DNA from: UBA10449 sp005883585 | Lineage (GTDB): Bacteria > Chloroflexota > Dormibacteria > Dormibacterales > Dormibacteraceae | Assembly: GCA_005883585.1 (NCBI GenBank) | Contig: VBFD01000132.1 | Location: 1 to 35,419 of the forward strand | Length of the DNA stretch: 35,419 nt | Direction of reading: 5' to 3' | Part shown: positions 23,694 through 31,652 of the stretch, in pieces | How the letters are laid out: each line of letters opens with the position of its first letter | How positions within the stretch are numbered: position 1 is the stretch's first letter | Notes under the pieces: model-generated | What the model saw: only the letters and a program-made list of their open reading frames with translations | The model's database searches: none | What the model was told of the DNA's origin: nothing | Translations under genes and position numbers: made by a program

Positions 23694-24662
23694 ATGAGTG
23701 TGATGGCTGATTTGTTTTTCGGTTACCACATGCCCAACTACACGTCCGCCGGCGCCAAGGGTGGCGAGATTTTCGACCGCTTCCTCGAACAGGCCACCGC
23801 CGCGGAGGCGGCCGGCTTCGACCTCGTCACCGTGATGGACCACTTCTATCAGATCCGCGGAATCGGTCCGGAGACAGAGCCGATGATGGAGGCCTACACC
23901 ACCCTCGGGGCGATCGCGGCGCGAACGTCGCGCGTGAAGCTGGCGACGATGGTCAGCGGCGTGACCTACAGGAATCCGGCTTTGCTCGCCAAGATGGTCA
24001 CGACGCTCGACGTCATCTCGAAGGGCCGGGCCATGCTCGGCATCGGCGCGGCTTGGAATGACTCTGAGCACATGGGATACGGTTTCGAGTTCCCCCCGAT
24101 CGGCGAGCGAGAGGATCGGCTCGAAGAGGCGGTGACCATCGCCAAGCTGATGTTCACGCAGGACCGCCCGTCTTTCGAAGGCAAGCACTACCGGATCGAC
24201 CGAGCGCTCAACGTCCCCCGCCCGGTGCAGCCTGGCGGCCCGAAGATCATGATCGGAGGCGGTGGCGAGAAGCGCACCCTGCGCATCCTCGCCAGGCATG
24301 GCGATTTCGGCCACCTGTTCGGCGGTCCGCTGGACGCGCTGAAGCACAAGAGAGACGTCTTCCTCGCGCACTGCGAGGCGGAAGGCCGCGACCCTTCGAC
24401 GGTGAAGCTATTGATGGGCAGCCTCGCGATCCTCGTCGAGAACACTCGCGATGCGAAAGCCCAGCTGGAGAGGATCCCCGAGGAGCGGCGGCCGATGGTG
24501 ATGGTCGCCACCCCCGCGGACGTTGCGGAGAGGCTGCAGCCCTACGTCGACGCGGGCTTCGGAGGCTTCACCTTGAGCAACCAAACGCTGCCGACCAAGG
24601 ACGCGATCGCGCTTGGCGGCGAGCTGATCAAGCTGATGTCGGGGGCTCGCTCGGCGGCTTAG
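23694..24662 (+). CDS. LLM-class (F420-type) oxidoreductase
   Basis: A 322-residue luciferase-like monooxygenase-fold protein: 'GYHMPNYTSAGAKGGEIFDR', 'AAEAAGFDLVTVMDHFYQI', 'RVKLATMVSGVTYRNPALLA' and 'DVISKGRAMLGIGAAWND'. 'GGPKIMIGGGGEKRTLRILA' is the usual central motif of the F420-dependent subgroup common in actinobacteria and Chloroflexota. The substrate is unknown, and F420 rather than FMN is an inference from the subgroup. The start is ATG 23694 or ATG 23703. The open frame to 23493 is a shadow of the small membrane protein gene. It ends in a four-base convergent overlap (TTAG) with the DUF1684 gene. Confidence 0.85.
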   Translation: MSVMADLFFGYHMPNYTSAGAKGGEIFDRFLEQATAAEAAGFDLVTVMDHFYQIRGIGPETEPMMEAYTTLGAIAARTSRVKLATMVSGVTYRNPALLAKMVTTLDVISKGRAMLGIGAAWNDSEHMGYGFEFPPIGEREDRLEEAVTIAKLMFTQDRPSFEGKHYRIDRALNVPRPVQPGGPKIMIGGGGEKRTLRILARHGDFGHLFGGPLDALKHKRDVFLAHCEAEGRDPSTVKLLMGSLAILVENTRDAKAQLERIPEERRPMVMVATPADVAERLQPYVDAGFGGFTLSNQTLPTKDAIALGGELIKLMSGARSAA

Positions 24663-25288
24663 CTCTTGTAGTTCATCTCCCCGGCCGTCACCGGCACGCG
24701 CAGGAAGTTCTCCGGGGGCGCCAGCGGGCAGGCCCAGCGCGGGCTGTACGCGCACGAGGCGTTGTATGCGTAGTTGAAATCGATCACAACGTCGGGTGAG
24801 CCGGGTGTGGTCTCGAGCACGAGGCCGTCGGTGTCCTTGGCCGTGTCGAACAGATAGCGCCCCGCCCCGTACGTCTGATGGACTGCCGTCGTGTCCTTGA
24901 ACGGGACGAACAATCCGCCCGCGTACTGAACCAGGCTGAGGACGGTCAGCTTGCACGGCTCTCCGGCCAGGCGAAATGCCAGCTGACCGGCGCGCCGGTA
25001 TCGGACGGCGCCATCCTCGCCGCCGGTGTCGATGAGCAGCTCGGATCCATCGCTCGGCTCCATCCGGGCCGGCACGCGGAAGGAAGGATCGTGCGGGAAG
25101 TAGTGCAGTCCCGCGAAAGACGCCCGCTCCTCCGTCTCGATCGGCGATTGGGGATGTGACTTGAACAGGCGGTCGCGGCCCTCGCGAAACTTTTCCAGCG
25201 AATCAGGCCCGCCGATCCGGTACAGGTCTCCGACCTTCCGCCGCCAATCGACCAGGTCGAGAAGCGCGACCGCGTCTACTGTCACCAA
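24659..25288 (-). CDS. DUF1684 domain protein
   Basis: A 209-residue protein with the typical DUF1684 C-terminus: 'VVIDFNYAYNASCAYSPRWA' followed by 'CPLAPPENFLRVPVTAGEM'. Central parts 'LFVPFKDTTAVHQTYGAGRY' also match. Family members are widespread in actinobacteria, with no firmly established reaction. The N-terminal 'LLDLVDWRRKVGDLYRIG' is the usual lead helix. It overlaps the nitroreductase gene by 7 bases (25282-25288), so the two are coupled on one mRNA. The 3' end shares TTAG with the convergent LLM gene. Confidence 0.83.
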   Translation of the reverse strand: MVTVDAVALLDLVDWRRKVGDLYRIGGPDSLEKFREGRDRLFKSHPQSPIETEERASFAGLHYFPHDPSFRVPARMEPSDGSELLIDTGGEDGAVRYRRAGQLAFRLAGEPCKLTVLSLVQYAGGLFVPFKDTTAVHQTYGAGRYLFDTAKDTDGLVLETTPGSPDVVIDFNYAYNASCAYSPRWACPLAPPENFLRVPVTAGEMNYKS

Positions 25289-25917
25289 TTCTCCCAGTGG
25301 ACGATCGGCTCCAGCGGGATCCTCTCGGCAGGCTTGAATTCGCCGCCCGTGTGGAATCCGACCGTGATCAACGCCGCTTGCGAGTAGCGCTCGAACGGGA
25401 TTGCGAGCAAGTCCGCCACCTCACGCTCGTATCGCAGATGCAGTGTGGTCCACGCCGTGCCCAGTCCGCGAGCGCGGGCGGCGAGCATGAAGCTCCAGGC
25501 GGCGGGAAGGATCGAGCCGTAAAGGCCGGCGATCTCGAGGTTGCTGACCCCGGGGCGATCGACCCGTCCTTCGATGCACGGGATCACCATCACCGGCACC
25601 TCGTGCATGCGGTCGGCGAGGTATTGGGCGGACGCCGCCACCCGCGGCAGCTGCTTCCGACGAGGGTCGTCCCTCTCGTAACGCCTGCCCCCGCTCTTCG
25701 CGTAGTCGTACCAGGATTTCTTGTACAGCTCGCCGATCACGCGCTTCTTCTCAGGGTCGGTGACGATCACCCACTGCCAGCCTTGAGAGTTGCTCCCCGT
25801 TGGCGCCTGGACGGCGACCTCCAGGCATTCCAGCAAGATCTCTCGCGAAACCGGCCGGTCGAAATCGAGCCGCTTTCGCACCGCGCGGGTGGTCGTCAGG
25901 ATGTGGTGCGCGTCCAT
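25282..25917 (-). CDS. Nitroreductase-family flavoprotein
   Basis: A 211-residue protein. 'TTRAVRKRLDFDRPVSREIL', 'AVQAPTGSNSQGWQWVIVTD' and 'LAARARGLGTAWTTLHLR' are characteristic of the FMN-binding nitroreductase fold; the second motif binds the FMN phosphate. These homodimers reduce quinones, nitro compounds or other electrophiles with NAD(P)H. The physiological substrate is unknown. It is the first gene of a pair with DUF1684 and lies 4 bases after the stop of the DUF5671 membrane protein gene, so the three may be one transcript from 27550. Confidence 0.87.
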   Translation of the reverse strand: MDAHHILTTTRAVRKRLDFDRPVSREILLECLEVAVQAPTGSNSQGWQWVIVTDPEKKRVIGELYKKSWYDYAKSGGRRYERDDPRRKQLPRVAASAQYLADRMHEVPVMVIPCIEGRVDRPGVSNLEIAGLYGSILPAAWSFMLAARARGLGTAWTTLHLRYEREVADLLAIPFERYSQAALITVGFHTGGEFKPAERIPLEPIVHWENW

Positions 25918-25921
25918 CAGC

Positions 25922-27550
25922 TCAATTGTCGGCGGAATGCGACGGCAGGAGCTTGTAGCTCGCCTTAGGCGGCAGACTCGCCAAAGCCTGGTGCACGTCG
26001 TCCTCGGTCGCGCCGACCACGGACAGCTCGTAATGCGTGCCGGGAGCGACTTCGAGGGCTGGCCGCAGCTTGGCGGGGGCCGCAGGAACGATGGTGACGG
26101 TGGCGGCGAGCTGCGCGCCTTTCGGGGGTCTGGATGTAGCGTCCGATCTCAGCACCAGCCAGTGGTAGATGCCCACCGCGGCCGCAACCACGACCACGGC
26201 CAGAGCTTGACCGAAAGCAAGGTTGGCCGAATCGTTCAACCGCGGCTGCGCGCTGAAGGCCTGCTGGAAAACGACGTAGAGCAGATCGATGGCGCCGCCC
26301 AGAAGGGCGAGCACGCTCGCGAGCAGCACCGCCCACAGGTACAGGCGGCGGCTCAGTGCCACGCGGTCCGCCAGCCACGGAACTTGGCGCCAATGGGCCA
26401 CCCATACTGCGGCGCCGACGACCAGGAGCGTGACCCATAGGCTCGCCGGATCTCTCCATGCTGGCGCGGGGACACCGATGATCGGCGCCTCAGCGGCTTG
26501 CGCGAGCGAGCCGAGCAGGCCCGCAGCGCCAACAGCAAGGGCGCCCATCGACACCAGCGCGACGAGGTTGGTGTAGAGGCGGCGCATTCCCGCCTGGCGG
26601 GCCGCCTCGCCAGAGGCTGCGTCCAGGGCAAGCCGGCGCCGGATCAAGAACCACGCCAGGCCGTAGACCAGAACGTTTGAAGCAGGCTGGGCGAGACCGG
26701 AGAGGATGTCGTTGCCGAGACCGCCCGGATTCTCGACGCCGAGGGCGCGCGCGACGCCGTAGTACAGGATCTGGCTGGCGCCGATCAGCGCCACGACGAT
26801 ACACACGCCAACCGCGATGAATCCCTCCACCGCGCGCAGCGTCGACTTGCGGTCGTCATCGAGGTGACGCGTGGCGAGCACCTGCGCGTGAAATCCCCAA
26901 AGCAGCAGCCCGCCGACGACCAGCCCGGCCGACGACGACATCGGCTGATTGGTGAACTGTGCGTTGGTCAATGCCTTCACCCAGGCCGCCTGGAGCAAGC
27001 CTTGCGCTCCGACCAGGAGCATGAAGAGCCCGACCACGAGCGCGAGGTACATGTACCAGCGCCGAAGGGTGGCGGAGGCGCCGTGCTCGCCGACAGCGGC
27101 GCGGTCGCGGGCCGCGATGCGGTAGTGGAGGGTCCAGATGGCCAGCAATACGACCGCAAACCAGGCATCCTGGGCGACCCCGACCCTGTCGAAGTTGAAT
27201 CCGTCGAGCTGCTGCTGCAAAAGGCTGGTGATGGCGACGGCCACCGCGATCGCGGTCCCAATCGAGGACCCCGCGCACGCGAGGTAGAGGTACAGGCGGC
27301 GGATCGCCGATGCGCGCTCGGATGGATCCCGACGCGAAAAGCGGCGGCCGAACCACATGTGGATGGCCCAGACCGGAAATGCGACCACGACCGTAGCGGT
27401 GAAACCTGCGAGCTGCGTCCGGCTCGACTGGGCGGCGGGTGAGTTGAAGAGGAAGAGGAGAACCGTGGAGCCGAGATTGGCGAGACCGAAGGCCAGCACC
27501 GCGAGTGCGGCGATGCTCACGACGTAGATGTAGAGGCGCCTCAGGATCAC
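25922..27550 (-). CDS. DUF5671-type membrane protein with six internal repeats
   Basis: A 542-residue protein built from about six repeats of roughly 80 residues. Each begins near RRLYxY: 'RRLYIYVV' (4), 'RRLYLYLA' (84), 'RRWYMYLA' (163), a worn copy 'STLRAVEGF' (236), 'RRLYTNLV' (323) and 'RRLYLWAV' (401). Each repeat contributes two hydrophobic helices, the second ending in a W/H/R-rich turn such as 'WAIHMWFGRR' and 'WTLHYRIAARDR'. About 12 transmembrane helices are expected. A soluble tail of about 70 residues follows ('ATVTIVPAAPAKLRPALE'). Function is unknown. The start is GTG at 27550, divergent from the Trm112 gene 26 bases away. Confidence 0.75.
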   Translation of the reverse strand: MILRRLYIYVVSIAALAVLAFGLANLGSTVLLFLFNSPAAQSSRTQLAGFTATVVVAFPVWAIHMWFGRRFSRRDPSERASAIRRLYLYLACAGSSIGTAIAVAVAITSLLQQQLDGFNFDRVGVAQDAWFAVVLLAIWTLHYRIAARDRAAVGEHGASATLRRWYMYLALVVGLFMLLVGAQGLLQAAWVKALTNAQFTNQPMSSSAGLVVGGLLLWGFHAQVLATRHLDDDRKSTLRAVEGFIAVGVCIVVALIGASQILYYGVARALGVENPGGLGNDILSGLAQPASNVLVYGLAWFLIRRRLALDAASGEAARQAGMRRLYTNLVALVSMGALAVGAAGLLGSLAQAAEAPIIGVPAPAWRDPASLWVTLLVVGAAVWVAHWRQVPWLADRVALSRRLYLWAVLLASVLALLGGAIDLLYVVFQQAFSAQPRLNDSANLAFGQALAVVVVAAAVGIYHWLVLRSDATSRPPKGAQLAATVTIVPAAPAKLRPALEVAPGTHYELSVVGATEDDVHQALASLPPKASYKLLPSHSADN

Positions 27551-27576
27551 GGTCGGAACGGTACTACCATGAACGC

Positions 27577-27750
27577 GTGATCTCTCAAGAACTGCTCGAG
27601 ATTCTCGCCTGTCCCAAGTGCCATACCAAGCTCGAGCTCAAGGAGCCCGACCACCTCCGCTGCTCCAACTGCAAGGTCCTCTACCCGATCGTCGACGGCA
27701 TCCCTGTGCTGCTCATCGAAGAAGGGAAACCGGAGTCGGAATCCAGCTAG
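27577..27750 (+). CDS. Trm112 family zinc-ribbon protein
   Basis: A 57-residue protein from GTG 27577: 'ISQELLEILACPKCHTKLEL' with CPKC, then 'LRCSNCKVLYPIVDGIPVLL' with CSNC, the full Trm112/YcaR signature. Eukaryotic Trm112 activates methyltransferases; bacterial members are small and mostly uncharacterised. A TACCAT box (27565-27570) lies 7 bases before the GTG, suggesting a leaderless transcript. The upstream open frame to 27505 overlaps the DUF5671 gene and is not family sequence. The acidic tail 'EEGKPESESS' is unremarkable. Confidence 0.85.
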   Translation: MISQELLEILACPKCHTKLELKEPDHLRCSNCKVLYPIVDGIPVLLIEEGKPESESS

Positions 27751-27751
27751 C

Positions 27752-28912
27752 TCAAGCTGCGCATTCCAGGTGGCTGGTGTCGATCGGTGATTGGGGGCTG
27801 TGAGCCTTTTGCTCGGCGTTCGTGATCTCGTCATCTGTCAGTGCGTAGGCCTGGTCGGGTTGGCTGGCGGAGGTCGCGAAGACGATTCCCAACACCCGGC
27901 CCTGCAGGTCAACCAGCGGGCCTCCTGAGTTGCCCGGTCTGACTCGAGCCTGGATCACGTAGATCTCCCGCGTCACGGGCCTCTGGTTGTAGATGTCGCG
28001 GCCCGCGGCCTCGATGGCGCCGTCTACGACAGCCGGCTGTGTCTGCTCCGGGCCGCCGCCCGGATAGCCGATGACGGCGCCTTGCGTGCCGCGCTCGGCG
28101 GGACCAAGATCGAGCACGGCGTCGACGTAATCGGGAACGTATAGAAGCGCGACGTCGCGTTCGGAATCGAAATACACGACCTCCGCACGCAACCCGATTC
28201 CGCTCGGAGTCTCGACGCGATGGTTGGATGTTCCTGAAACGACGTGGGCGTTGGTGACCACGTAGCCGTTGCCGATTGGAAACCCACTCCCGGTCACCAG
28301 TCCGCCGCAGCCCGTACCTGTCACCTTGACCACGAGTTGCGCGGCGTGCTTGACGCCCGGTGTGTTGACCGACGCGGGGATGGGGAGCGGGGCGGGCAGC
28401 GATGGCTCCAGGCCGGCGAAAACCGGCGGGAAGGTGACCCCTCCCAGGATGCCCTCGACGCGCGCGAGGAATCCTGGCGGGCGGGGGGCGATCGAGTCGA
28501 GGGTGCGAAGCACGGTCGAGCGCTGGATCTGCTGGGCGATCTCCTGGCTCGGGCCGTTGGAAAAGCTCAGGCCGAGGAACCAGCACATGGCCAGCACCGC
28601 GACCGTCGACAGCGCGGCTCCGCCGACCGAATCGGGCATCGTGTGGATGCCCTTGCGCAGGATGTTGCGCCGGATCGGCTCGCCGGCGGCGAAGCCGATG
28701 CTCGATCCGAGGCTCCCGCCGATGACAAGGACGAGCACTGCGCCGAGCGGCCGCGCGACGGGATTGTGAATGCCGATGTAGTCGAGCAGCGGCCCGGCGG
28801 CGATGGCGCCGAGGATCACTCCGACGATCAGGCCTACGTACTGCGCCAGGGACAGCCAGAAGCCGCGACGGTAGCCGTTGACCAGGCCGACCAGGGTCGC
28901 GCCGACGATCAC
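27752..28912 (-). CDS. MarP-like membrane serine protease (CvpA plus trypsin fold)
   Basis: A 386-residue protein. The CvpA-like part (about 1-120) has four hydrophobic helices, beginning 'VGLVNGYRRGFWLSLAQYVG'. The trypsin-like part carries H223 in 'VVTNAHVVSG', D253 in 'SERDVALLYV' and S329 in 'VRPGNSGGPLVD'. This layout is that of mycobacterial MarP, a periplasmic protease for acid and oxidative stress. GTG at 28912 is the first standard start. The frame continues upstream through 'LNLNVIDL', so CTG at 28936 could give the more typical CvpA N-terminus. It follows a small membrane gene and ctaD on the same strand. Confidence 0.88.
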   Translation of the reverse strand: MIVGATLVGLVNGYRRGFWLSLAQYVGLIVGVILGAIAAGPLLDYIGIHNPVARPLGAVLVLVIGGSLGSSIGFAAGEPIRRNILRKGIHTMPDSVGGAALSTVAVLAMCWFLGLSFSNGPSQEIAQQIQRSTVLRTLDSIAPRPPGFLARVEGILGGVTFPPVFAGLEPSLPAPLPIPASVNTPGVKHAAQLVVKVTGTGCGGLVTGSGFPIGNGYVVTNAHVVSGTSNHRVETPSGIGLRAEVVYFDSERDVALLYVPDYVDAVLDLGPAERGTQGAVIGYPGGGPEQTQPAVVDGAIEAAGRDIYNQRPVTREIYVIQARVRPGNSGGPLVDLQGRVLGIVFATSASQPDQAYALTDDEITNAEQKAHSPQSPIDTSHLECAA

Positions 28913-28956
28913 GAGGTCGATTACGTTGAGGTTCAGATGTCTAAGGTAACGGTCGG

Positions 28957-29127
28957 CTAGTGGTGGGGACTCGGGGGCTCGGCCTCGCTCATCTCCTCCG
29001 ACGCTCGGTTCCGTTCATCGCCGCGCAAGACCCACCAACCCAGTCCCGCGACTCCGATCAAGGCGACCAGGAACGTGATGCTCATCGCAAGCCACGCCGG
29101 GACCCATTCACCTGCGAGTACTACCAC
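28957..29127 (-). CDS. Small membrane protein of the oxidase locus
   Basis: A 56-residue protein from GTG 29127: 'VVVLAGEWVPAWLAMSITFL' with one hydrophobic helix continuing 'VALIGVAGLGWWVLRG', then a charged tail 'DERNRASEEMSEAEPPSPHH'. It starts 4 bases after the ctaD stop. Single-helix accessory proteins are common in haem-copper oxidase operons, so a structural subunit of the oxidase is plausible; I do not recognise a named family. The longer frame to 29316 lies inside ctaD and is a shadow. Confidence 0.6.
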   Translation of the reverse strand: MVVLAGEWVPAWLAMSITFLVALIGVAGLGWWVLRGDERNRASEEMSEAEPPSPHH

Positions 29128-29131
29128 CGCT

Positions 29132-30793
29132 TTATGCCGGCGCCGGCACGGGTTCTGGCTCGGCCGGGACCTCACCCGCTTCCCGCAGGTCGCGTAGCGG
29201 CATGAAGCTGCGCACGGGCGGAACCCTCTCGAAGTTGTATGGAGGCGGAGGCGAGGTCGTGGCCCACTCGAGCGTGTTGGCGTGCCAGGGATCGTTGCCC
29301 GCGATCTCGCCGCCATACCAACTGCGGATCACATTGATGAAGAAGAGCAGGACCGAGAACGCGATCAGGAACGACGACACGGTGATGATCATGTTGGTCG
29401 TGGCCCAAGCGGGATTGGCATAGGTGGCGATGCGGCGCGGCATCCCTTCCAGTCCCAGCGTGTGCATGATCAGGAAGGTTCCGTTGAAACCGATGAACAG
29501 CGTCCAGAAGTTCCATTCGCCAAGCGTCCGGTTCAGCAGGCGACCCGTGATCTTTGGGAACCAGTAGTACAGCCCGGCGAAGATCGTGAACACGCTACCT
29601 CCAAAGAGGACGTAATGGAGGTGGGCCACGACGTAGTACGACTGGTGGAGCTGCGTGTCGACCGGCACGGATGCGAGGTAGATGCCGGTGATACCGCCGA
29701 TCAAGAACGTGGCCAGGAAGCCGAAGGCGAACTTCATCGGCAAGGTGAACTCGATCGATCCCCACCAAGCGGTCGCGATCCAGTTGAAGAACTTGATCCC
29801 GGTCGGCACCGCGATCAGCATCGTCATGAGCATGAAGAAGCCCTCGACGTAGGTGTTCATACCGACCGTGAACATGTGGTGCGCCCACACGGTCATGGAT
29901 AGAAAGACGATGCCGAAGAGCGCCGCGACCATCGAGATGTACCCGAAGATCGGCTTCCGCGCGAACACGGGGATGACCTCGGAGATCATCCCGAATCCGG
30001 GCAGGATCATGATGTAGACCTCGGGGTGGCCGAAGAACCAGAACAGGTGCTGGTACAGCACCGGCCGTCCCTGCGTCGTGAAGAATTGCGTCCCCAGCTG
30101 GCGGTCGAACTCGACGAGGATCATGGCCGCGGCGAGCGGCGCGCCCACGACCAGCAGGAGGATCGACGTCGAGATCTGCGCCCAAACGAACAGGGGTAGG
30201 CGGGTCAACTTCATGCCCGGCGCCCGCAGGGCGATGATCGTGGTCAGGAAGTTGGTCGAGGCCATGATCCCGGAGATGGCCCACACGATGATGCTCAGCG
30301 CCCAGAAGTCGACGCCCAGGCTGTGGCCCTGGTAGGCCTTCTCGGTCAGCGGCGCGTAGCCGGTCCAGCCTGCATCCAGCGCCCCGCCGGTGAAGAACCC
30401 CCCGTAATAAAGGAGGATCGAGACCGGCACCAGCCAGAACCCCAGCAGGTTGACGCGGGGGAAGGCCATGTCGCGCGCGCCGATCATGATCGGGACCATG
30501 TAGTTGGCGATCCCGGTTAGGAAGATGGTGACGAAGAAGAAGATCATGGTCACGCCGTGGGCCGAGATGAGCTGGTTGTAGGTCTCGTGATCGACCACCG
30601 TCATGTTCGGCTGTGAAAGCTGCAGCCGGATGACCAGGGCGAAAATGCCGCCGATCACGAAGCTCAGCAGGCCGGTGACCATGTACATGATCCCGATCAG
30701 CTTGTGATCGGTGGTCGTCAGCCACAGGGTGATCGGCTTCCAGAAGGTGTCGTCGTAGGCCTTCGGACGGGGCAGTACCTGGACAGCTGCCAT
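29132..30793 (-). CDS. ctaD: Cytochrome c oxidase subunit I
   Basis: A 553-residue haem-copper oxidase with 12 helices. CuB ligands are H256 in 'WFFGHPEVYIMILP', H305 and H306 in 'TVWAHHMFTVG'. Y260 forms the His-Tyr link and E258 marks the A1 type. Haem ligands are H79 in 'LISAHGVTMIFF' and H391/H393 in 'VVAHLHYVLFGG'. K334 in 'AVPTGIKFFNW' is the K-channel lysine. It reduces O2 to water and pumps protons. The C-terminal tail is Pro-rich ('PAEPEPVPAPA'). It follows ctaC by 23 bases and precedes the small membrane gene by 4. Confidence 0.97.
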   Translation of the reverse strand: MAAVQVLPRPKAYDDTFWKPITLWLTTTDHKLIGIMYMVTGLLSFVIGGIFALVIRLQLSQPNMTVVDHETYNQLISAHGVTMIFFFVTIFLTGIANYMVPIMIGARDMAFPRVNLLGFWLVPVSILLYYGGFFTGGALDAGWTGYAPLTEKAYQGHSLGVDFWALSIIVWAISGIMASTNFLTTIIALRAPGMKLTRLPLFVWAQISTSILLLVVGAPLAAAMILVEFDRQLGTQFFTTQGRPVLYQHLFWFFGHPEVYIMILPGFGMISEVIPVFARKPIFGYISMVAALFGIVFLSMTVWAHHMFTVGMNTYVEGFFMLMTMLIAVPTGIKFFNWIATAWWGSIEFTLPMKFAFGFLATFLIGGITGIYLASVPVDTQLHQSYYVVAHLHYVLFGGSVFTIFAGLYYWFPKITGRLLNRTLGEWNFWTLFIGFNGTFLIMHTLGLEGMPRRIATYANPAWATTNMIITVSSFLIAFSVLLFFINVIRSWYGGEIAGNDPWHANTLEWATTSPPPPYNFERVPPVRSFMPLRDLREAGEVPAEPEPVPAPA

Positions 30794-30816
30794 CAGATCT
30801 CCATCCTAACTCTGCA

Positions 30817-31575
30817 TCACTTCTGTGCCGCCTGTTGCTTCCGGACCCACACGTCGTAGTCGTACTGGCTCATCGACTGCACGATGATCTGCATCGTGCT
30901 GTGCCCGGCGCCGCACAGCTCCGCACATTCGCCGCGCCAGGTCCCGACTCTGTCGACCTTGAGCCATGTGAAGTTGTCATAGCCGGGCACGGCGTCGGTC
31001 TTGCCCGAGATCGCCGGCACCCACCATGAGTGGATGACGTCGGTGCCCTGCACGCGCAGGCGGATGAGCTTGTTCACGGGGACGACGAAGGGGGTCACAT
31101 CGCCGGCGAGGGTCCCCTCTTGGTGGATGGTGAAGCCTTGCGGGTACTCGTAATTCCAGCCGAACTGGTGGCCGGACACCACGATCTCGAAGTCGTAGTT
31201 GCTGATCGGCTGGAAGTCCTTCTGGAGCTCGTTGAAGCTGTAGCCGGCGATGGCCAGCACGACGATCAGAGGAGCCGCAGTCCACGCCCACTCGAGGCGC
31301 GTGTTGCCGTGGATCTGGGGAGGGACGTAGTCGGCGGGCTGCCTCGAGCGGCGGTATTTGATCACGACCCAGAGCAAGGCCGCCTCGACTCCGACGAAGA
31401 TGATGATCGCCGGGATCGAGATCCCGATATAGGTGTTGAAGATGCCCTGGCCGTTCGGCGACACCGGAGTCGGGAAGATGGGCGAGATGCCGCCGGGCGC
31501 TTCGCATGAACCGAGCAGTAAGGCTCCGGGCAGGATGGCCAGCGGCCACAACCGAGTGAGTGACCAAGCCTTCAC
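30817..31575 (-). CDS. ctaC: Cytochrome c oxidase subunit II (lipoprotein)
   Basis: A 252-residue protein. A signal peptide ends in the lipobox 'ALLLGSCEAPG' with C24. Two membrane helices follow ('ISIPAIIIFVGVEAALLWVV' and 'AAPLIVVLAIAGYSF'). The CuA domain has 'DVIHSWWVPAISGKTDAVPG' and 'CAELCGAGHSTMQIIV', giving Cys, Cys, His and Met ligands. It takes electrons from cytochrome c or the cupredoxin. The start is GTG 31575, preceded by TATACT (revcomp of 31583-31588) 8 bases away, so the mRNA is probably leaderless. The frame extends to 31809, but those residues are antisense to the divergent gene. Confidence 0.95.
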   Translation of the reverse strand: MKAWSLTRLWPLAILPGALLLGSCEAPGGISPIFPTPVSPNGQGIFNTYIGISIPAIIIFVGVEAALLWVVIKYRRSRQPADYVPPQIHGNTRLEWAWTAAPLIVVLAIAGYSFNELQKDFQPISNYDFEIVVSGHQFGWNYEYPQGFTIHQEGTLAGDVTPFVVPVNKLIRLRVQGTDVIHSWWVPAISGKTDAVPGYDNFTWLKVDRVGTWRGECAELCGAGHSTMQIIVQSMSQYDYDVWVRKQQAAQK

Positions 31576-31582
31576 GGCTGCC

Positions 31583-31641
31583 AGTATATCGACGCCGGGT
31601 GAGGCGATCCCTTGGGGCTGATTCCCGTTGATTGATAGAAT
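31583..31641. promoter_or_regulatory. Divergent -10 boxes between ctaC and the subunit-IV-like gene
   Basis: TATACT on the minus strand (revcomp of 31583-31588) lies 8 bases from the ctaC GTG. TAGAAT on the plus strand (31636-31641) lies 12 bases from the GTG at 31653, with TTGGGG at 31612-31617 as a weak -35. Both halves of the oxidase are thus started from one short region. Confidence 0.4.
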
Positions 31642-31652
31642 CCGAACCGAAC

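Noticed and set aside
27569..27580. Three-codon frame ATG AAC GCG TGA overlapping the Trm112 GTG
   Set aside because: Resembles the ilvB arrangement but has no ribosome site and is probably chance; a TACCAT box overlaps it.
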